In this document: positions 1-7,092 of the stretch, in pieces | Numbering within the stretch: the stretch's first letter is position 1 | How the letters are laid out: every line of letters starts with the position of its first letter | Source: Melioribacter sp. | GTDB taxonomy: Bacteria; Bacteroidota; Ignavibacteria; Ignavibacteriales; Melioribacteraceae | Direction: 5' to 3' | Length of the DNA: 8,275 nucleotides | Assembly (NCBI GenBank): GCA_016841125.1 | Contig: JAENZU010000126.1 | Location: 1 to 8,275, forward strand | Notes under the pieces: generated by a model | Told to the model about the DNA's origin: nothing | Databases searched by the model: none | What the model saw: only the letters and a program-made list of their open reading frames with translations | Made by a program: the position numbers and the translations under genes

Positions 1-792
1 GATGATTCAATATTTATTGCGACTGATAAGGATGTTGAAGCATTTAATTGGTGCAAATCTAAATTTTCGGAGGATTCTAGGGTAAAACTCTACAATACCT
101 CTTTCACAAATATCAATGTTATTTCAAAGATTGAAGATGTAAAACTATTCGACGGTATATTTGCTGATTTGGGAGTTTCTTCATTTCAGCTCGATAACGC
201 CAAATCCGGTTTTACATATCGTGAAGATGCTGAACTCGATCTTAGAATGAACAAGTCTGAAGGCAAACCCGCCTGGACAATATTAAACTCATTCGATAAA
301 AAGGAAATTGCGGATCTTATTTACCATTACGGTGAAGAAAAGAAGTCGCGGAAAATTGCAGATAGAATAGTTCAATTCAGACATACTGAGCCGATACGAA
401 GAACTTCTCAATTGAAAGAAATAGTTGCAAGCGTTATACCACAAAAATTTTTGATGAACAGTCTATCAAGAGTTTTCCAGGCTCTTAGAATTTATGTGAA
501 TCATGAATTGGAAGAACTTGAGACATTTTTAGATAAATCAATTAAAATTTTAAAACCTGGTGGAAGAATAGTAGTGCTGACATATCATTCATTGGAAGAT
601 AGAATAGTTAAAGAAAAGTTCAAATTTGCGGCTTCGGATTGTATTTGTCCGCCCGAAATTCCGATATGTCAATGCGATAAAGAATCGGAAGTGAAAATAT
701 TAACTAAGAAACCAATTGTGCCGTCGGAGACTGAAGTTAAAAGTAACCCAAGATCTCGAAGCGCAAAACTTAGAGCAGCGGAAAAAATTTGA
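1..792 (+). CDS. rsmH: RsmH, 16S rRNA (cytosine-1402-N4) methyltransferase, 5' end missing
   Basis: RsmH (MraW) uses S-adenosylmethionine to methylate N4 of C1402 in 16S rRNA, in the decoding centre of the small ribosomal subunit. The frame is open from base 1 and gives 263 residues before TGA at 790-792. The family is usually about 300-315 residues, so roughly the first 45-50 are outside the window, including the glycine-rich SAM motif. Visible family signatures are DGIFADLGVSSFQLD (residues 51-65), LDLRMN (79-84), YGEE (110-113), RVFQALRIYVNHELEE (157-172), YHSLEDRIVK (195-204) and the C-terminal NPRSRSAKLRAAE (249-261). A Cys-rich stretch CICPPEIPICQC lies at 214-225. A TTG at base 169 lies inside the conserved core and is not the true start. 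The gene is first in the usual dcw order and its stop overlaps the start of ftsL. Confidence 0.96.
   Translation, partial: DDSIFIATDKDVEAFNWCKSKFSEDSRVKLYNTSFTNINVISKIEDVKLFDGIFADLGVSSFQLDNAKSGFTYREDAELDLRMNKSEGKPAWTILNSFDKKEIADLIYHYGEEKKSRKIADRIVQFRHTEPIRRTSQLKEIVASVIPQKFLMNSLSRVFQALRIYVNHELEELETFLDKSIKILKPGGRIVVLTYHSLEDRIVKEKFKFAASDCICPPEIPICQCDKESEVKILTKKPIVPSETEVKSNPRSRSAKLRAAEKI
780..788 (+). promoter_or_regulatory. Weak ribosome binding site supporting the TTG start of ftsL
   Basis: GGAAAA begins at 780, with six bases between GGA and the TTG at 789. It is only a partial Shine-Dalgarno match. Together with the stop-start overlap TTGA it supports translational coupling from rsmH. Confidence 0.35.
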
Positions 793-1121
793 GCAGTAAA
801 ACTAAAAATACTTTTGTTAGAAATTTATTAATAGTGGCGGCGGTTGTTGCGTTAATGTTATTAGGCTATGTGATACTGCTGCAGGAAGTAAAAGAACTGA
901 ATAAAGAAAAGGTTGAAAAACAAGATCAACTTCATGAAAAAAACAACAAGATAAGGGAGAAGTTTGTAGAGATACAAAAATTAACTTCCGAAGACCGCAT
1001 TGTGGCACTAGCCGCTGAAAAGCTGAATATGGTTAGAGCCGAAGATAACAATGACATATTACAGATAAGTGAAAATCAAATTTTGCAGATTGAAAGAATA
1101 ATCAACAGGAAATATGAATAA
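789..1121 (+). CDS. ftsL: FtsL-like divisome protein (small bitopic coiled-coil protein)
   Basis: A 110-residue protein with a short basic N-terminus, one hydrophobic segment (about residues 12-31), a charged heptad-like coiled coil (about 33-66), and a terminal region EDRIVALAAEKLNMV (68-82) that resembles the conserved end of FtsL/DivIC proteins. FtsL normally sits in the inner membrane with its coiled coil outside the cytoplasm, pairs with FtsB and helps activate FtsW/FtsI. Sequence similarity across FtsL families is low, so the call rests on size, topology and its place between rsmH and the PBP gene. The start is TTG at 789, overlapping the rsmH TGA by four bases. The first in-frame ATG falls inside the membrane segment, so TTG is preferred, with a GGAAAA six bases upstream. 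It overlaps the next gene by eight bases. A generic septum-formation initiator (FtsB/DivIC-like) label is the alternative. Confidence 0.8.
   Translation: MSSKTKNTFVRNLLIVAAVVALMLLGYVILLQEVKELNKEKVEKQDQLHEKNNKIREKFVEIQKLTSEDRIVALAAEKLNMVRAEDNNDILQISENQILQIERIINRKYE
1107..1110 (+). promoter_or_regulatory. Short Shine-Dalgarno-like site before ftsI
   Basis: AGGA lies three bases before the ATG at 1114, inside the end of ftsL. The spacing is shorter than usual, so the match is weak, but no better start lies upstream of the membrane anchor. Confidence 0.3.
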
Positions 1122-3138
1122 CTCCAGAGCCTTAGTTATTGTAATATTTTTTTTCGTAATCTTCATTATGCTTGGTATCAGGTTATTCAATATCCAGGTA
1201 GTTGAACACGAGCGCTATAAAAGAATAGCTGTTCGCCAGCAGGAAGATTCTTTAAGGATAAAAGCTGAAAGAGGAGTAATTAAAGATAGAAACAACGAAG
1301 TTCTTGCATATACAAAAGATGATGTTTCTTTTATTGCCTATACTCCCATGATCAAAAGCGAGGAGAAAATAGAAAAGATTGCAGACAAATTTTCTAAGGT
1401 TTTCGGGAATCCGAAAGAGCACTATAAAAGATTATTAAAAAGTGATAAGAAGCATATCTACATAGTTAAAAAAGCGCCGAAAGAGAAGGCTCTCCAGCTT
1501 AATGATTTTGTTGTTGACGGACTCATTAAGCAGGAAGATTACACGAGAATTTATCCATACGGCTCTTTAGCATCTCATCTAATTGGATTTGCAGACATCC
1601 AAAATAGCGGAATTACGGGTATTGAAAAATACTATGATGATTATCTTACAGGGGTTGACGGATTAATTTATGCCGAGCGCGATGTACTTGGTAGAATCAT
1701 TTCAATAAAGGACGATCTTTCGAGAACGCCTGAACCCGGCTGCAATATTCAATTGACGATAGATAAAAATTATCAAAGAATTTTAGAAGAAGCTTTGCAT
1801 CATGGTTTGGCGGAATTCAAGGGGAAATCTGCAATTGGGATAATTATGAATCCTAATAGCGGCGAGATTCTTGCAATGGCAAATTCACCAGACTTTGAAC
1901 CGGAAAATTATAATAAGTATCCGAACAGTGTTAGAAGAAATATTGCGCTGACCGACCCGTACGAACCTGGTTCTACAATTAAAGCCGTAATAATGTCGAT
2001 GCTTCTTGAAGAACAGCTGGTAACACCTAACGAAAAATTGGATACGGAAAATGGTGTATTCTCATACAGACGAGTGAAAATTAGAGATACACACCGCTAT
2101 GATAAGTTAACAGTGCAGGAAATCTTTGAGCATTCCAGCAATATCGGGATGGCAAAACTAAGCGAAAGAGTTAGTGATAATAAATTTTACCGTTACCTGA
2201 GAGATTTTGGGTTTGGAAATCTTTCATCAATTGATCTACCCGGTGAAAGCAGCGGATTACTAAAAAAACCGGATCAGTATTCAAAAGTGAGCAAAGCTTT
2301 TATGTCTTTCGGATATGAACTTATGGTTACTCCGCTTCAATTGATTTCCGCATATTCCTCTATTATTAACGGAGGCACTCTATATAAACCGTACGTTGTT
2401 TCAAGAATCATTAAACCGAATGGGTTAACTGTAGAAGAGTTTGAGCCAATTAAAATTAGAAAAGTAATCAGCGATAAAACCTCTAACCGCATGCGTGAAT
2501 TTTTGATAGGAGTAGTTGAAAAAGGAACCGGATCAGAAGCTCAATTACCTTTTGTGATGGTGGGAGGCAAAACAGGAACTTCACAAAAATTGATAAATAA
2601 TAAATATTCCGCGAAAGAATATAATTCATCGTTTGTCGGATTTTTCCCTGCCGAGAATCCGCAAGTGGTTTGCCTTATTTTGGTTAATTCACCTGAAGTT
2701 GGCAGGTACGGCGGATTAGTTGCTGCACCGATATTTAATGAGGTGGCTTCAAAAATTATTGAAAACAATCCATCGCTGGTGCCCAAGAAAGAAAAAATTA
2801 AAAGGGGAAGACAAAACTTAGACAAATTAGTTCAGGCAATAAATGAAGATGTAATAGAATCTGAGCAATTAATTTCTCTTAACATTGGGGAACCGATCGA
2901 GGAGAATTCCAAACAATCAGATGAAATTGTTAATTATAATTTTATGCCGAATTTAATTCATAAATCTAAACGCGATGCGATTAATCAATTGACGGCGATT
3001 GGTATTGAATACTCAGTAAAAGGAAGCGGCAAAGTTATCAGCCAAAGTATTGCTGCAGGTTCGGAAATTAGAAACGGGCAAATCTGCAAAATCGAATGTG
3101 AAATTAAAACCAATGAATCTTTAATAAAGCTAAATTAA
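1114..3138 (+). CDS. ftsI: FtsI-type class B penicillin-binding protein (peptidoglycan D,D-transpeptidase) with one PASTA domain
   Basis: This 674-residue protein is a monofunctional transpeptidase that cross-links septal peptidoglycan on the outer face of the inner membrane. An N-terminal membrane anchor spans about residues 6-22. The class B dimerisation/pedestal domain starts with RGVIKDRN (53-60). The transpeptidase domain carries all three catalytic motifs: STIK (287-290, nucleophile Ser287), SSN (341-343) and KTG (486-488). YGGLVAAPIF (532-541) is typical of the end of the catalytic domain. A charged linker (about 555-607) leads to a single PASTA-like domain (about 610-665, starting MPNLI). 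The ATG at 1114 overlaps the ftsL stop by eight bases and has AGGA at 1107-1110. The TAA overlaps the murE ATG by one base. Nothing essential is missing. PASTA-tailed relatives include SpoVD and PBP2x, but position in the dcw cluster favours the septal FtsI role. Confidence 0.95.
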   Translation: MNNSRALVIVIFFFVIFIMLGIRLFNIQVVEHERYKRIAVRQQEDSLRIKAERGVIKDRNNEVLAYTKDDVSFIAYTPMIKSEEKIEKIADKFSKVFGNPKEHYKRLLKSDKKHIYIVKKAPKEKALQLNDFVVDGLIKQEDYTRIYPYGSLASHLIGFADIQNSGITGIEKYYDDYLTGVDGLIYAERDVLGRIISIKDDLSRTPEPGCNIQLTIDKNYQRILEEALHHGLAEFKGKSAIGIIMNPNSGEILAMANSPDFEPENYNKYPNSVRRNIALTDPYEPGSTIKAVIMSMLLEEQLVTPNEKLDTENGVFSYRRVKIRDTHRYDKLTVQEIFEHSSNIGMAKLSERVSDNKFYRYLRDFGFGNLSSIDLPGESSGLLKKPDQYSKVSKAFMSFGYELMVTPLQLISAYSSIINGGTLYKPYVVSRIIKPNGLTVEEFEPIKIRKVISDKTSNRMREFLIGVVEKGTGSEAQLPFVMVGGKTGTSQKLINNKYSAKEYNSSFVGFFPAENPQVVCLILVNSPEVGRYGGLVAAPIFNEVASKIIENNPSLVPKKEKIKRGRQNLDKLVQAINEDVIESEQLISLNIGEPIEENSKQSDEIVNYNFMPNLIHKSKRDAINQLTAIGIEYSVKGSGKVISQSIAAGSEIRNGQICKIECEIKTNESLIKLN

Positions 3139-4604
3139 TGCAGCTCACGGAATTATTAAATAGCGTCCGAGTTATTCAAGTTACCGGCAAACCTGAAGGG
3201 AAGGTAATAGAAAATATTACTATAAATTCTCGCGAGGTAAAACAAGGTTCAATATTCATTGCATTAAAAGGTTTTAAAACTGACGGTCACAAATATTTAA
3301 TCGATGCGGTAAATTCTGGTGCTTCGGCAGTAGTAATCGAAGATGATTCTGCTATACCGGGTAAAGTTATTGAACAATCCGGCTGCACAAAAATTTTAGT
3401 TGAAAACTCGCGCAAAGCTTTAGCCGATATATCCCATATTTTCTACGGCAAACCCTCAGAGAAAATTAAATTGATTGGGATAACAGGCACTAAAGGCAAA
3501 TCTACCACAGCATTTTTTGTGAAAAATGTTTTTGAAAAGAGAGGTAAAAAAACCGGGCTCATCGGTACTATAGCTAATTATATCGGGGATGAAGTAATTG
3601 AATCCAAACTTACCACACCCGAAGCCCATCATATAAATGAAATGCTGAGTCGGATGGTTTCCGCGGGTTGTGAATATTGTGTTATGGAAGTGTCATCACA
3701 TGCTCTTGTTTTGGACAGAGTTAAAAACCTCGATTTTAATTATGTGGTTTTCACAAATATTACTTCGGATCATTTGGATTTTCACGAAACCTTCAATGAA
3801 TATCTAAATGCAAAAAAAATACTTTTTGATAATATTCGGGCATCATCTATTGTAATTTGTAATGCCGATGACCCAAACTGGCAAAGGATAATCGCCGACT
3901 CCGAGGGGATAATTTACCTTTTCGGTTTTACCGATATAGCCGACTTCAAATTGCTCGATGCCGATTACAATCTTGATGGAACACACTTTAAAATTAAGTA
4001 CCACAATAACACTACATTAATAGAAACAAAACTTATCGGAAAATTCACGCCTTATAATGCTGTTGCTGCGTATGCAGTTGCTTTACTCGAAGGAAACGAA
4101 CCCGCTGATATTGCTGAGGGAATTAAAACAACACCGCAAGTACCCGGGCGTTTCGAAGTTATTTCGAGAGGGAATAAAAAAGTTATAGTCGATTATTCCC
4201 ACACATCCGACAGCTTGGAACAGGCTCTGACATCTATCAAACATATTATCGATAAAGGTCGATCTATACACACAGTTTTTGGGTGCGGCGGTGATAGGGA
4301 TAAACCAAAGCGACCGGTCATGGGTGAAATTGCAGAAAGATACAGCAATAAAATCTACATTACTTCCGACAACCCGAGAAGTGAAGATCCTTTTAAAATA
4401 ATTGAAAATATCACGAAAGGATTAAAACTGCACAAACACAAAATTATTGAGAACCGCGATGAAGCAATAAAGACTGCCATTGAAGAGTCTGAAAGCGATG
4501 CAGTAATTCTTATTGCAGGAAAAGGACACGAGAACTACCAGGAAATAAACGGAGTTAGAAATTTTTTTTCGGATAAAGAAACAGCGGAAAAGTATTTAAA
4601 CTGA
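3138..4604 (+). CDS. murE: MurE, UDP-MurNAc-L-Ala-D-Glu ligase, probably meso-diaminopimelate-adding
   Basis: A cytoplasmic ATP-dependent Mur ligase of 488 residues, the usual length, that adds the third amino acid of the stem peptide. The N-terminal UDP-binding domain includes SREVKQGSIFIALKG (31-45). The central ATPase has the P-loop TGTKGKST (116-123), TTPE (159-162), EVSSHAL (184-190), ITSDHLDFH (208-216) and YLNAKKILF (222-230), where Lys226 fits the carbamylated lysine of the family. The C-terminal domain has DNPR (411-414) and GKGHE (461-465), the signature linked to meso-diaminopimelate rather than L-lysine. The usual DYAHTPD motif reads DYSHTSD here (352-358). The ATG at 3138 shares one base with the upstream TAA and has no obvious Shine-Dalgarno site, so coupling to ftsI translation is likely. 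Its TGA shares one base with the murF ATG. Confidence 0.97.
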   Translation: MQLTELLNSVRVIQVTGKPEGKVIENITINSREVKQGSIFIALKGFKTDGHKYLIDAVNSGASAVVIEDDSAIPGKVIEQSGCTKILVENSRKALADISHIFYGKPSEKIKLIGITGTKGKSTTAFFVKNVFEKRGKKTGLIGTIANYIGDEVIESKLTTPEAHHINEMLSRMVSAGCEYCVMEVSSHALVLDRVKNLDFNYVVFTNITSDHLDFHETFNEYLNAKKILFDNIRASSIVICNADDPNWQRIIADSEGIIYLFGFTDIADFKLLDADYNLDGTHFKIKYHNNTTLIETKLIGKFTPYNAVAAYAVALLEGNEPADIAEGIKTTPQVPGRFEVISRGNKKVIVDYSHTSDSLEQALTSIKHIIDKGRSIHTVFGCGGDRDKPKRPVMGEIAERYSNKIYITSDNPRSEDPFKIIENITKGLKLHKHKIIENRDEAIKTAIEESESDAVILIAGKGHENYQEINGVRNFFSDKETAEKYLN

Positions 4605-5338
4605 TGGCAAAAGTAGAAATTACATTGAACGATCTTTTTAATCTGCATTCGGCGGTGATCTATAATCCCGATGAATTTAAAAATTCATCAAGCGTAGTTA
4701 TTGATTCGCGTGAAGTTGTAAAGGGTTCTATTTTCTTTGCAATTGAAGGTGAAAAATTTGACGGACACGATTTTGTAAACGATGCCGAAGCAAACGACGC
4801 TTCAGCCTTAATTATAAATGAAAAAAAATTAAGTAAGTTCGACAGCGTTGATGCCACAATAATAACAGTCCCCGATACCACTGAAGCTTATGGAGAACTT
4901 GCTTCAATGTGGCGTAAGAAATTGAGCGCGAAAGTTATTTCAATTTCAGGCAGTAATGGAAAGACAACCACTAAGGATATTCTCGCAGTTATTTTATCCG
5001 AAAAATTTAACGTTGTTAAAACAATTGCCAACAATAATAATCATATCGGTGTGCCGCTCACAATATTTTTAGCGGATCAAAAGTGTGAGATCTTAATTTT
5101 AGAACACGGTACAAATCATTTTGGAGAGATTGCATACACCGCTAAAATTGCAATACCGGATTATGTTCTGCTTACTAACATCGGCGATTCCCACCTTGAG
5201 TTTTTAATTGACCGCAAAGGTGTTTATAAAGAAAAATCAGCTCTCTTCAATCAACATAAAAATTTGTTGTTTGTAAATAATGATGATAAAATATTGAGCA
5301 GGAAATCTGCCGGTATCAAAAATAAAATTTCTTTTTGA
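4604..5338 (+). CDS. murF: MurF, UDP-MurNAc-tripeptide:D-Ala-D-Ala ligase, first part up to an in-frame TGA
   Basis: MurF joins the D-Ala-D-Ala dipeptide to UDP-MurNAc-tripeptide in the cytoplasm, the last soluble step before MraY. This part encodes 244 residues. The N-terminal substrate-binding domain contains DSREVVKGSIFFAIEGE (34-50), clearly paralogous to the matching region of MurE. The ATPase half follows: P-loop GSNGKTTT (116-123), NNNNHIGVPLT (143-153), EHGTNHFGEIA (167-177) and GDSHLEF (194-200). It stops at TGA 5336-5338 in the middle of the central domain, just after VNNDDKILS, where intact MurF continues. The same frame resumes directly after the TGA, and the two parts together make 459 residues, the normal MurF length. 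Alone, this fragment lacks the C-terminal domain needed to close the active site. The start is the ATG overlapping the murE stop. See the TGA entry and the next CDS. Confidence 0.93.
   Translation: MAKVEITLNDLFNLHSAVIYNPDEFKNSSSVVIDSREVVKGSIFFAIEGEKFDGHDFVNDAEANDASALIINEKKLSKFDSVDATIITVPDTTEAYGELASMWRKKLSAKVISISGSNGKTTTKDILAVILSEKFNVVKTIANNNNHIGVPLTIFLADQKCEILILEHGTNHFGEIAYTAKIAIPDYVLLTNIGDSHLEFLIDRKGVYKEKSALFNQHKNLLFVNNDDKILSRKSAGIKNKISF
5336..5338 (+). other. murF: In-frame TGA interrupting murF at codon 245
   Basis: The frame reads ...KNKISF, TGA, FSKTSDV... with no frame change. Many MurF proteins have a glycine here in a 'TFGFS'-like strand, so TGA most simply replaces GGA by one base change. 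It is the only internal TGA in about 2,750 codons of this cluster. TGA is the ordinary stop of rsmH, murE and murF itself, so a general TGA-to-glycine code is unlikely. Confidence 0.9.
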
Positions 5339-5356
5339 TTTTCTAAAACTTCTGAT

Positions 5357-5983
5357 GTGATGGGAAAAGTTTCCTCAATTGATGAAGTTGGAAGAACTTT
5401 ACTCTCAGTCAAATCTTCCCAAAAAAATATTGAATGCGCATTGCCTCTGATAGGGGAGGCAAATGCTAAAAATTTTCTGGCTGCAATCACGGTCGCAATA
5501 AAAATGGGATTAACCAAAAAGCAAATTGTTGAGGGAATTGCAAAAGTAAAGGCGCCGAAACAGAGATTGAATTTGATTGAACTTCCTAATGCAGTATTGA
5601 TAGACGACACGTATAATTCTAATCCCGATTCCATGAAGAACGCTATTGAACTGCTGAACAAAATTTCCCGATACGACCGAAAAATTTTAGTAATAGGCGA
5701 TATGTTTGAGCTTGGTGAAACCTCCGAACAAAAACATCGTGAGTTGAGCGCTCTGATACTCAAAAATAAAATTGATGAAGTTTATATGATCGGCAAGCTG
5801 ATGAAAAAATTGAATGATGAGCTAGCCGGGAAAAAAATAAAAACCGGATTTAATTTAAAGCGTTCGGCATTTATCAGCAGAATAGAGAAAAATAATTTTT
5901 CAAATGCAGTAATATTGGTAAAAGGTTCACGCGGAATGAAAATGGAAGAATTCAGAGATGTAATAATTAAGGGAGCTTCCTGA
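5357..5983 (+). CDS. murF: MurF, remaining C-terminal part after the in-frame TGA
   Basis: This continues MurF in the same frame as the upstream part. It covers the rest of the central domain, including EANAKNFLAA (285-294 in whole-protein numbering), and the C-terminal domain with DDTYNSNPDSM (334-344), GDMFELGE (365-372) and KGSRGMKMEE near the end. These are the expected MurF blocks in the expected order with nothing missing. MurF-like sequence begins immediately after the TGA at 5339. GTG 5357 and ATG 5360 are only the first possible restart codons if this part is made separately, 18 and 21 bases past the stop. Neither has a Shine-Dalgarno site, and a protein started there would lack seven residues of the homologous region (codon 245 is the stop itself; 246-251 follow it). 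I read this as one murF gene with an internal stop rather than a designed second gene. The terminal TGA overlaps the mraY ATG by one base. Confidence 0.85.
   Translation: MMGKVSSIDEVGRTLLSVKSSQKNIECALPLIGEANAKNFLAAITVAIKMGLTKKQIVEGIAKVKAPKQRLNLIELPNAVLIDDTYNSNPDSMKNAIELLNKISRYDRKILVIGDMFELGETSEQKHRELSALILKNKIDEVYMIGKLMKKLNDELAGKKIKTGFNLKRSAFISRIEKNNFSNAVILVKGSRGMKMEEFRDVIIKGAS
5969..5975 (+). promoter_or_regulatory. Strong Shine-Dalgarno site for mraY
   Basis: AAGGGAG lies seven bases before the mraY ATG at 5983, inside the end of murF. It is the best ribosome binding site in the window. It would let ribosomes enter at mraY without depending fully on translation of the interrupted murF. Confidence 0.7.
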
Positions 5984-7092
5984 TGTTATATTATCTATTC
6001 GATTATATCAATGCCACTTTCAATCCCCCGGGATTCGATGTATTCAGGTTTCTAACTTTCAGATCAATTCTTGCTGCCATCACCGGGCTTTTTCTTTCTG
6101 TTTATGTTGGACCTAAAATTATCGGGTTTCTGCAGAAGAAGCAGATTGGTGAAAAGATTAAAGAAATCGGTCCTCAGAGTCACAGATCTAAAGCAGGCAC
6201 GCCTACTATGGGAGGCATCATAATTATGATAAGCGTAATTGTGCCGGTGCTGCTTTGGGCTGATATTAAAAGTACTTACATCATATTGGTGGCGGTTGGA
6301 ACTCTCATTTTAAGTGTTGTGGGTTTTATTGATGACTACTTGAAGGTAATTAAAAAATATCCGATGGGATTAATTGCAAGATATAAATTGTTAGGACAAG
6401 TATTGGTTGGTTTAATGGTTGGCTCTGCGGTTTACTTTTTGCCGGAGTTTAGCAATTATGCAACTCAAACTACACTTCCGTTTTTCAAAAATTTGAATTT
6501 CGACTTTTCGTACCTATACATTCCTGTGGTAATTTTTATAATTACCGCAACATCAAATGCCGTAAACTTAACCGACGGATTGGACGGTTTGGCAATGGGT
6601 ACAATGGTTATTGTGATGCTGGGTCTCGCAATCATCGTTTACTTTTCCGGTAATGTAATTTACTCTGATTACTTAAATATAATTTACCTTCCTAAATCGG
6701 GTGAGCTAACAGTATTTATTGCAGCAATTATTGGTGCAGGTTTAGGATTCCTATGGTTTAATTTTTACCCTGCTCAGGTATTCATGGGAGATACCGGCTC
6801 ACTTGCTCTTGGAGGAGCTTTAGGAATTATTGCTATCCTGATCAAAAAGGAATTGCTGCTCCCGATTATAGGAGGTATTTATTTCATTGAAACAATCTCT
6901 GTTATTATGCAGAGACTTTATTTTAAGTATACCAAGAAAAAATATGGTGAAGGCAGGAGAATATTTAAAATGGCTCCGATTCATCATCATTACGAATTGC
7001 TGGGATGGGCGGAACCTAAGATTGTTGTTAGGTTCTACATCCTTACAATTATTCTAACACTTATAAGTTTAGCTTCATTTAAGATTAGATAA
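5983..7092 (+). CDS. mraY: MraY, phospho-N-acetylmuramoyl-pentapeptide transferase
   Basis: A polytopic inner-membrane enzyme of 369 residues (typical is about 320-370) that transfers phospho-MurNAc-pentapeptide from UDP to undecaprenyl phosphate, making lipid I. Many hydrophobic segments are evident, for example about 27-50, 76-93, 98-116, 133-153, 178-190, 205-222, 242-258, 273-287 and 347-366. Family motifs are all present: SKAGTPTMGG (69-78), DDYLK (117-121, the Mg-binding Asp pair), NAVNLTDGLDGLA (192-204), FMGDTGSLALGG (267-278) and PIHHHYE (332-338). The ATG is supported by a strong AAGGGAG site and overlaps the murF stop by one base. The TAA overlaps the murD ATG by one base. Residue content looks normal. 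Confidence 0.98.
   Translation: MLYYLFDYINATFNPPGFDVFRFLTFRSILAAITGLFLSVYVGPKIIGFLQKKQIGEKIKEIGPQSHRSKAGTPTMGGIIIMISVIVPVLLWADIKSTYIILVAVGTLILSVVGFIDDYLKVIKKYPMGLIARYKLLGQVLVGLMVGSAVYFLPEFSNYATQTTLPFFKNLNFDFSYLYIPVVIFIITATSNAVNLTDGLDGLAMGTMVIVMLGLAIIVYFSGNVIYSDYLNIIYLPKSGELTVFIAAIIGAGLGFLWFNFYPAQVFMGDTGSLALGGALGIIAILIKKELLLPIIGGIYFIETISVIMQRLYFKYTKKKYGEGRRIFKMAPIHHHYELLGWAEPKIVVRFYILTIILTLISLASFKIR

Noticed and set aside
169..792. rsmH starting at TTG 169
   Set aside because: The upstream frame is open to base 1 and encodes conserved RsmH sequence (DGIFAD just before), so 169 is internal and the true start is outside the window.
2541..2825. A 94-codon minus-strand frame inside ftsI
   Set aside because: It is antisense to the conserved KTG region of the transpeptidase, with no independent support.
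5336..5338. TGA as a sense codon for glycine genome-wide (genetic code 25)
   Set aside because: rsmH, murE and murF all end in TGA at normal lengths with tight overlaps to the next start, and no other internal TGA occurs in about 2,750 codons. Glycine is otherwise encoded by GGN throughout.
5326..5345. Programmed or accidental frameshift at the CTTTTTGA run
   Set aside because: The reading frame is the same before and after the stop and MurF similarity continues without a shift, so no net frame change is needed.
5336..5376. Selenocysteine insertion at the murF TGA
   Set aside because: A small GGAA/TTCC hairpin lies at 5363-5374, but it is short, about 25 bases past the TGA, and common in AT-rich DNA. 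The position is a structural glycine in the family, not a redox or catalytic site.
5251..5763. A 170-codon open frame on the minus strand spanning the murF stop
   Set aside because: It lies wholly opposite murF coding sequence, which has clear MurF motifs on the + strand. The minus-strand product shows no recognisable domain and looks like a shadow frame.
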